A DNA stretch of 64,000 nucleotides, from contig CM048591.1 of the NCBI GenBank assembly GCA_026413225.1, positions 73,930,052-73,994,051 of the forward strand, given 5' to 3'. Below are positions 48,801 through 57,800 of the stretch, piece after piece. The notes beneath the pieces were generated by a model. The model ran no database searches, was not told the DNA's origin, and worked only from the letters and a program-made list of their open reading frames with translations. The position numbers were made by a program, and so were the translations under genes. Numbering within the stretch: the first letter of the stretch is position 1; each line of letters starts with the position of its first letter. Source of the DNA: Otis tarda (taxonomy: Eukaryota > Chordata > Aves > Otidiformes > Otididae).

Positions 48801-51800
48801 GAACTGCGCATTTTGTTCTGTTGTGGAATGTTCCCATAAGAAGACACGGGGAGGTACATTCTCTAGGGGCACAGAAGTGTTTACAGAGTCAGTCATATCC
48901 ATCTAAGAGATGCGCTCTGTGTGGTCAGTTACTACACTGAGCAGGACAAAGCTGAATTTTAAAGCAGGTGGCTCGGTCTGTACCCAGAACACGTATGAAT
49001 ACTTGTACTACTGAGCTATTCTGCTCTTGTTGACAGTTAATTTCAGTGTCATTATAGGCTATTTTTGTTAATTGGCCAGACACAGTGTGGTTTTGAGATA
49101 TCCACCAGCAGATCCACAGCACTGTTAGCAGAACAATGCTTCAGTAAGCTGCACATCAAGGTGTTTTGCAATGAAGTAAAGACACTTAAAATCTCATGAG
49201 GAAACAAACCACTATGTATGTATAATTGTGCATGCTTTTGCCCTTCTTCCATTGAGCAGCAAGTTATGCAAAATACTTCGCATTTTTCATGCAACAAGAG
49301 CCTAGCCACATGATCTTAATAATGATTAGTTCACATATAGTTGCTTAGTGACTTTGAGCATGATGACATGTCACAACAGGTGTAAGGAATTTGTTGAGAG
49401 CTAACTGTACACTTCCTGAAATTGATTTTAAAAAGTGTTAGTACTGAAGTGATTGGCAGTACTTCACACTATGTCTGTCTCATTTTTTTGAAAAAGGTAA
49501 GTAGATACACGTAAGCCATTTCCTGAGGTTACAGGGAACATACACCAAGGCTAGTTTTCATTTGATTGTTAAGTAGCTAGAGACAATGCTCTTTAGGTAT
49601 TACATTTTTTGAGAAGCCCACAGAGAAATGCTCCTTTTCAAACAGAGAAGAAACATTTAGGTACTTCCCAGTCTCACATGTGATCATTATCTCATTAGCC
49701 TATGCATTCTAATCAGCCTAACAGATGTTTTAAAGAACATGTGGTTTTGAGCTCTTAGTGAGGCTAAAAAGGGATAGTTTCACTTCATTTGAAAATACCA
49801 GATAAAAGTTACTTAAATTTTTTTCCTGGAACTATCCCTGAAAATTGTTGAAATCACTTCAGCCCAGTTTGTCGTAGTTCAGGGAAATTTCATAGATAAA
49901 TGCAGTAGTAATAAAGCCAAAACTATTAATGTAATAGACTAAGTAAGGAATTTCACATTAAAACATCTGAAAACTTTGTGTTAAATTGCGTTTATGTGAA
50001 TATGTGAGAATGCTCTGTTTTATGTGGTTTACGCGCTGTAAATTAAATGAGAATCTGAAAGGAGTTTATCTTTCCTCTGCAAACTTTGAATAATATAGGG
50101 TGCCTTGGTTATTACTGCTTTCAGAAGCTGGGGCTTACTGTAAAATCTTATAGGGAGTAAAGTTGGAACTTTGTGAAGAGTTCCAGGGAAATACTACTCA
50201 GCTGTGGTTTAAGTCAAATCACAATTGAAGTTGTCTATTGATTTGCTAACAACATGTCATTAACTGGCAATCAGTGGATCTTACATTCAGAATTAATATC
50301 AGCAATAAACCAAATATTAGCTGTTATTAATAGGATTAACTTACCGCATGTTAATAAACACCTACAGATTTCTAAGTGTTATTCTGTGGCTAATCCCCAG
50401 AAGCTTGCTTTACCTTTACACGTGTATTCATGCAGTTGCATCCACAAATATCCTTCCCCAGCACGTGCAAGGTACATGCACACCCAACCTCTTCTGGGAG
50501 TACAGGTTTACCTGTTTACACACATCGTCAGTGGGAAATGTGGGTACTCCAGCTTTATGTGTACTTGTGCTGCTCCACACAGTCCACTGATCCACATGCC
50601 AGCGAGGAGGCACGCTGCAAGGTCACATAGCGCTCTCAAAAGTATTGCTGCTTGTTGCACCCATGTATGCCGCGTCAACAAACCAGCTGGAGTGCAGGCT
50701 TCTCTCAGCATTTTGCAGGGAGACTGCTCCACCTGGCCTGTGTGAAGGCCATGATGCTAACAAGACAACTTCTAGTGATGTCAGACTAGGTTTTCACTGC
50801 TGCTGTGTTATGAAGGTCTCTTCTGTCCTGTCACAATTTTTCATGCTGCTTTTATACTTCTTTTTAAGATTTTCTTTTCTGTTGATGGTCATTTTAAACA
50901 GATGTCATCATACTTGTCCCTGCTCCTTGCAGGGGAGTTGGACTAGATGACCTTAAAGGTCCCTTCCCCCAACCCTAACCATTCTATGATAGTTACTTTC
51001 CCCTTCCTACTCAGGACAGTTACGTGTTTCCTAGTCCCATTTACATATGCTGGTACACTTATTACTGCTACTGTATCAACTGGTGTTAGCTAGGCCATTT
51101 ACCAAAAGAGAAAGTCAAGATGATGCTATATACAAGGTCCTAGTTGGAACTGTAAACAATGTGAAGTACATGGTGTATGTAATGTGTACAGCTCAGTCAC
51201 GGGGAAATGTGGTGATAATTTCTCTACAGGGTGTATATACATATATATACACTTCAAAGTATATGCTTGTAAAGTTTTACTTTCAAAAAGTAAATTTCCT
51301 GTTACTGGTCAGCTCCACCGTGTGGCAATGTAGCGCTCGATGGAGTGTTGTCACCATTCTGTTCTCAATGTAAGCGCCACCTAAATATCATGCAAAATTT
51401 TCTGTTTTCCGGTCTTCTTGGTCTGCATTGAAAGCGGTAATCCTACTGATACTAACAAAATCAGATGAGTTCAAGATCATTCCTGTTAGTGGGACTATTA
51501 ATTTCTTCTGCTGGGTAAGGAAACTGAAACTGATTCGTGGTCTTGGGCAGCAGTAGCCGTATGAAGCTTGACTGCTTTGTAAAAGCTAATTTCTGTTGTA
51601 TTTTGATGGGATGCAAAAGCAGTGCACATAGGGAACTATTTTCTTTTGCTGATATTGGCATGTTTTGCAGGTTCTTATTGAGACTGCCAAGAAGCTTGGG
51701 CTCCAGTGTCATTCTAAGGGGACAATGATCACAATTGAAGGCCCGCGTTTCAGTTCCCAGGCAGAAAGCTTGATGTTTCGCAGTTGGGGAGCTGATACTA

Positions 51801-54800
51801 TCAACATGACCACAGTGCCTGAAGTGATTCTTGCAAAAGAAGCTGGAATGAGTTATGCTAGTATTGCCATGGCAACAGATTACGACTCCTGGAAGGAACA
51901 TGAAGAAGCAGTGAGTGAAACTTTTCTTCCTCTGGGTCTCATCCTGAGGAATCTGAATGAGAACCTGTATGTTTTGATAAAGAGATCGTGTGCTGAACTA
52001 AATCTGTTCTTACTTAACATCGGTATCACTGAGTTAATTCTGAACGATTGTGAAAGTAAGAACAGAATCAGTTGTTGTTACCTCATTCATTTTCATAAAC
52101 TTGCCTCACTACTAGCCAACCTTTTGTCTCTTCTTGTCTGAATCAGGAGGTCTGTGTGTATGAAGTTTGTGAGCTCTGTGTATGAGCTTGTCTTGTAGTT
52201 GGTCTGCTGTTTTTTCTTTTGCAGCTCTGCGCAGAATGATGTATCTGCTTTAGTTCTCCTATTTGTGTAAAATACAATCATGCACCCACAGAGGAAAGAA
52301 GTTTTTACCAGCTAAAGCAATTGTGGCATTTTAAGGCTTCAACTTTTCACTTACAGATGTAGGAGTTAAATGAGTTTATCTGAGTATGTAAAATGTGTGC
52401 CATCAGAATTGAGAGACACCACTCACTTTTGTTGTATTTCTAGGTTTCAGTGGATAAAGTTTTAAAGACGCTGAAAGGAAATGCAAATAAGGCTACTAGC
52501 ATACTCCTTTCCGCTATACCTCAGATAGGTTCCATGGAATGGACCGACACCCTGCACACCCTGAAAGTGAGTATACATGTAAGGCTGATGAGTACCGGAG
52601 ACAGTATATGCATATATACACGTGTTACAGGTCTATTTTCAAAGATGTTTCTGCTTAAGTCACAACTTCTTAGAGTAGATGCTTCAACAAAGCAAATTGA
52701 TTCAAGATAGGAAAGAAATAAAATCGTTAAGACACTTACAAGCTTTATTGCAAAGATCTAGCTTCAGTTTTACAAGAAGTGTTACAAAAGGTAAAAAAAA
52801 AATAAGGACATCTGTATATGGTTGATTAACTGTTATCCTTCATAGCACAGGAAAAATACAAATATGAGTATCCAGTTGAAAAACCTGTACCTCTACTCAG
52901 CTTCAGTTTAGATCTTAGAACAGTGGAGAGCCAAGCAGAGAAGACTGAACCAAACTAAAAATATTGTGTCCTTTAATATTTAGAAGGAGAGGGATCTGTT
53001 ACAAGATATAGGTAATAACCAGTTCTGAGATTATTAGAACTGTGTTCTCCCACAGGTTTCAGATCCACAGTGCATGGAAAAAAAGAATGGAAAGAAAAAC
53101 ACTTCAAAATAGATTGGTGAGGGAATTTTTAGGCAGACTTTTTCTTACACAAGAGTTTGTTTGCATGTTTTACATCATCTCTTTCAGAAACATGCTTGAG
53201 ATTTGTTTCTGGTTATAGCAGAGAGCAAAAAACAGAGTAGTCTCTGTAGTAGTCTATCCTACTCCTCAGCAAGATTTCTGTGACAAATAGCCACTTCCAA
53301 GAACACAAGGGTCTGAAGCATGAGAATAACTGAGGATTACATTGAGATGGTGTGGGAAGCAGAGAGAGAGAATTGGAATGTGAAAGACAGAGAGCAGACA
53401 GAAGTGAACCACAAGGATCTCTGTTAGTGGGAGCAGCAGCAGTCGGAGAAGGAGGAAACCTGTTGAGGAAGCTTTTGAGAGAGTCCAGTCTCTCAGAACG
53501 CTCTCTTCTCTTAGGTTGTTTCTTTCTCTTTTCTGAAAGTCACTATGTTGACTGAAATTTGAATGGGTAAGAGAGATGAACACAGATATAAGTCGTCTTC
53601 ATAAACTGAAAGTGTGTCTCTGAAATTCATCTATCAACAGAACTGTATGTGCTGTAAAAATCTTCTGTGTCTTCTAATTGGCACCAAATTTTCAGTTTTA
53701 TTTCCAATATAGTTCTCTTGTCAGTGACTCTCATCTCTAGTTTAGTCAGTGTCCTAAAGGAAAGCCGTATTAAACAAAGTTCACCCCAGACACTTTTAAG
53801 TATATTTGAGCAGGTTGGGTTCATGGAGGTCCAACTGAAATCCCTGAGATGAGTCTTTTGCTGATTCTTCACTGGAAAACCTACTTTCTGTTAGGATGCC
53901 TTGGATTATGTTTATGACTCTTCCTCACCCAGTTGTCTGAAGCAGCTATTTTAATGTTCCCTCTGTATATTTGTGAGAGGTAACTGACTTTTCCCTTTCC
54001 CCTTTGCAGTCTTTAGGAAGTTGTGTCATGGATGGAAAAGGGAGACAACAGGATCAGTATTCCTTCTCCCATGTAGTCCACAGAAAACATTTTCAGAGGA
54101 CTGGTACACACTTTTTGTTTAATACAGATGCCTGGCTATACAAAAAAAAAAACCTCAGAATTTGAACAAATAATCTAAAAAATGTGCTAGATATTCCTCA
54201 GCTACCTTGGTCATGCTGGCATGCGAGGAAGTTTGCCAAGTATGTAATGCTGCTTAGGTATTGGGGGAATCTGTCTCCAGTTCTGGCAGGTGTACTGCAG
54301 TAAGCACTGTCCTGTTGCTTTCCCTTGCATGATTGTCTTGACTCTTCATCAGGAGTGAAAGAGCAGGTGACTGGAAAGAGCTGGCACTGAGTTTGCAAGG
54401 TTCACCTTTAATGAATGCTAACCCTTCTTTCTGTTAATTATCAGCTATTTAAAACACTGATTCAGGTGCTCCTTCCAGCTCAGTCCCTGAACTACTGTTT
54501 GCTGAAAGAAGAAAATATGATGCACCAAAGGAAGGGTCACTCCATTCTAATGTAGCTTCTTACACTCTTTCTCTTAAGCATCTGCTACTGCCAGCTGTCA
54601 GTGATGAAATTGAGATAGTTTTGCTTTGGCTTGGCAATTCTTACGTGCTTATGCTCTTTCCTGATAGTGTCTTGGTTTGAGTGGTAATATACTGAGAAAG
54701 GGCATTGATCTGAAGGCATTAGAAGAACTGGAAACAGGAACTAGGTATTGGCTGTGGGGCTTGGGATTTTATGTCAGGAGAGTAAGAGTCACAATTGTTT

Positions 54801-57800
54801 CTTATTTAACACAACCAAGTACTCTGGAAAAGTGACAGGCAAGTCTGAGGCTTTGGAGGCTGCTTCTGATGTTCCTTCAGAAGGGCAGGAAAAGCTGAAA
54901 ATCTTTTTGTTTGAGGCACTAAATGGTAGTGAAGTAGATGAAGGATTGGTCCAAGGCTTCTGTACTAGGGAATAAGGAGAGAGGCAATTATGACACCAAG
55001 CTGTGTGGTGCAGTCGACGCGCTGAAGGGAGGGATGCCATCCAGAAGGACCTGGACAGGCTGGAAAGGTGGGCACGTGAGAACCTCATAAAGTTCAACCA
55101 GGCCAAGTGCAGGGTCCTGCACATAGGTCGGACCAATCCCAGGCACAAATCCAGGCTGGGTGGAGAATGGATTGAGAGCAGCCTTGCCGAGAAGGACTTG
55201 GGTGTGCTGGTGGACGAAAAGCTCAACATGAGCCTGCAGTGTGCGCTTGCAGCCCAGAAGGCCAATCACATCCTGGGCTGCATCAAGAGGAGCGTGGCCA
55301 GCAGGTCGAGGGAGGTGATTCTGCCCCTCTACTCTGCTCTTGTGAGACCCACTGGAGTACCACGTCCAGTTCTGGAGCCCCCAAGATCAGAAGGACATGG
55401 ACCTGTTGGCGCAAGTCCAGAGGAGGCCACGAAGAAGATGAGAGGGCTGCTGGAGCACCTCTTCTATGAGGACAGGCTGAGAGAGCTGGGGTTGTTCACC
55501 ATAGAGAAGAGGAGGCTCTGGCGAGACCTTCCAGTACCTAAAAAGGGCTTGTAAGAAAGACAAGGAGAAACTCTTTATCAGGGCCTGTTATGATAGGATA
55601 CAGGGTAATGGTTTTAAAATAGAAGGAGGCAGATTCAGACTGGATATAAGGAAGACATTTTTTACAATGATGGTGGTGGAACACTGGCCCAGGTTGCCCA
55701 GAGCGGTGGTGGATGCCACATTCCTGGAAACATTCAAGGCCAGGTTGAACGGGGCTCTGAGCAACCTGATCTGGTTGGAGATGTCCCTGCTCCTTGCAGT
55801 GGGGTTGGACTGGATGACCTTGAAAGGTCCCTTCCAACACGAACCATTCTATGATTCTATGCAATACAGGAAAGAGAGATACGTAAGTATATACCTCTGT
55901 ATGAGTGTGTAGTTGAATCATAAAGAGATTTAAAAAATATTCTCTTTGTAGATGTGAAGTGTTTTTCTGTATATTCTACTCTGGGAATTTTGAAGGTCAG
56001 ATGATGGGTTCTTTTGAACTAATCTTTTTTGGAGGTACCTTTTCCTAGAGCTCAAAGGCAGCATCTCTTACATGCCCTGTGGTAATGTGATAAGGAATGC
56101 AGATAAGGAGAGAGCTGAGCAAGACTGCAGGTGGTGCTCTGTGGTCAGTGACTATGTAAAGCCATGCCAGCCTACATCCAGGCTGCAGCTGGGCATCTCA
56201 AACGGGCATTTGCCAGTGTCTGTTTCTAGTGTTTGACGAGGCATGTGAAGCCGTAAAGCTCTATGTCGACACAACTTTTCCTTTCTGAGCTCTGTAATCT
56301 GGCTGCTATGACTGGAGGAACTTTACAAGGCAGGACAGAATATGCTGCCAGTCTCTTTGCCCAGCTGCATTTATGTATCTGCTCCCATGGACCTATGCAT
56401 CCCACCCACCCACACACATGTGGTGGTGTCACCTCTGAATCTTGCAGTAGTCTTTAGGAAACCCTGAAGTGTTGAAGCAAAAATGTCCAAAGGCTGTTTT
56501 TCTGCTAAAGGATAGGCTGCCTGCCATCCGTTCCTATTCATGTGTCTTTTCATCTGTGATATGCCAGTGAGTTTAAGTGTAGTTTGAAAGTTACTGGTTT
56601 TTTAACTGCCAAAGATGTCTTTAGGCAAATATTTCATGGCTCTGTTGGCTGTAAAAAGACATCATTCTCTAGGCTTAGGTTACATGAGCTTGAAAAAAAA
56701 AACATTTGGAGAAAATTTTTCTGCAGACACAGCATCTTCCTACAGCCTGCCATTTTGAGGCGTGGCCAGGGTGCAGAGCCTCTGCCCTTTCAGAACAGGG
56801 TGTTGACCATATTGTGTTTATGTCATGGATCAGGAAACACAGATGATGCTATTGATCACAGTGGTTCAAGTGATTTCTGACAGATGTCAGGGAAATTTCT
56901 AGATAGGATGGGTCAACCATAGGTAATGTACAGCTGGATCTTCTGTTCACTGAACAGAGCTGTTTAGTGAGGTGATAATCACTGGCAGGTGGTGCTGTGG
57001 TGCTCATGAAATAGTGACGCTCAACATCCTTTCAGGAGCGAGGAAGGCAAGTAGCAGAGTACAGCTGCTGGAGTTCAGGTGAGCACACTTGGGTTTAACC
57101 AGTGAACTGGTAGGTATTGTCTCATGAGAGGCAGCTCTGAAGGGGCAAGGAGCTCCAGAAAGCTGGCGGGTCTTTAAGGGCAGCATTCACCAAGTACAGA
57201 AGTGATCCACAGAAAGACCAATCAGGAGATTGACTTGGCTAAATAAGAAACAGAGCTCCTGTGTGAAAATGCAGCATTCAAGTTTTGGGAGCAGGAACAA
57301 GAACAAAGAAGGAATCCAGAAGCAAGGGCAGGCACGTAAGGATGGTTTTAGGAAAACCAAAGCTTACCTATAGTTGATGCTTGGAAGGGATGTCAAAGGC
57401 AACAAGAACTTCAGCTGCTGCATAGGTATCAAAAGCTGATCAAGCAAAATGTGGGCTCCTTGCTGGATGAAGTGAATGAATCAGTGACAGGAGACAATTT
57501 CAAAAGGGAAATAATACAGTAGATTCTTTTTTATCTTTGTTAGGAAAAGTATTTGTGAGAGGGGAAGAACTATCTTGTTGAAAATAATTTTAACTCATAA
57601 TAACTGGCAATTGAGCTGTGTACCTTTATTACAGTAAGATTCCACCCCATGAGGATCAGGAGAGAGACCATACTGGGATGGTAAAAGGAATGTCATGTTA
57701 AAACTGATTTTTCTTACAGCATGGGTGGGTGTAAGAAAATCAGCCTGTAGTAAGGTGTCAGAGCTTCTGTGAATGCTTCTCAGATAATCGTCTGGACTCT

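Larger units (their letters stand above)
48062..51670 (+). other. MTAP: MTAP intron 5 (3.6 kb)
   Basis: GTTAGT to TTTTGCAG. Mostly unique AT-rich DNA; a 78-base CR1 3' tail at 50914-50991 and an AT palindrome at 51231-51252. The 163-codon frame at 50254-50745 has no recognisable protein content and is taken as chance. Confidence 0.9.

Noticed and set aside
50254..50745. 163-codon frame in intron 5
   Set aside because: Cys/His/Ser-rich without a recognisable domain, no splice signals joining it to MTAP, and unspecific composition.
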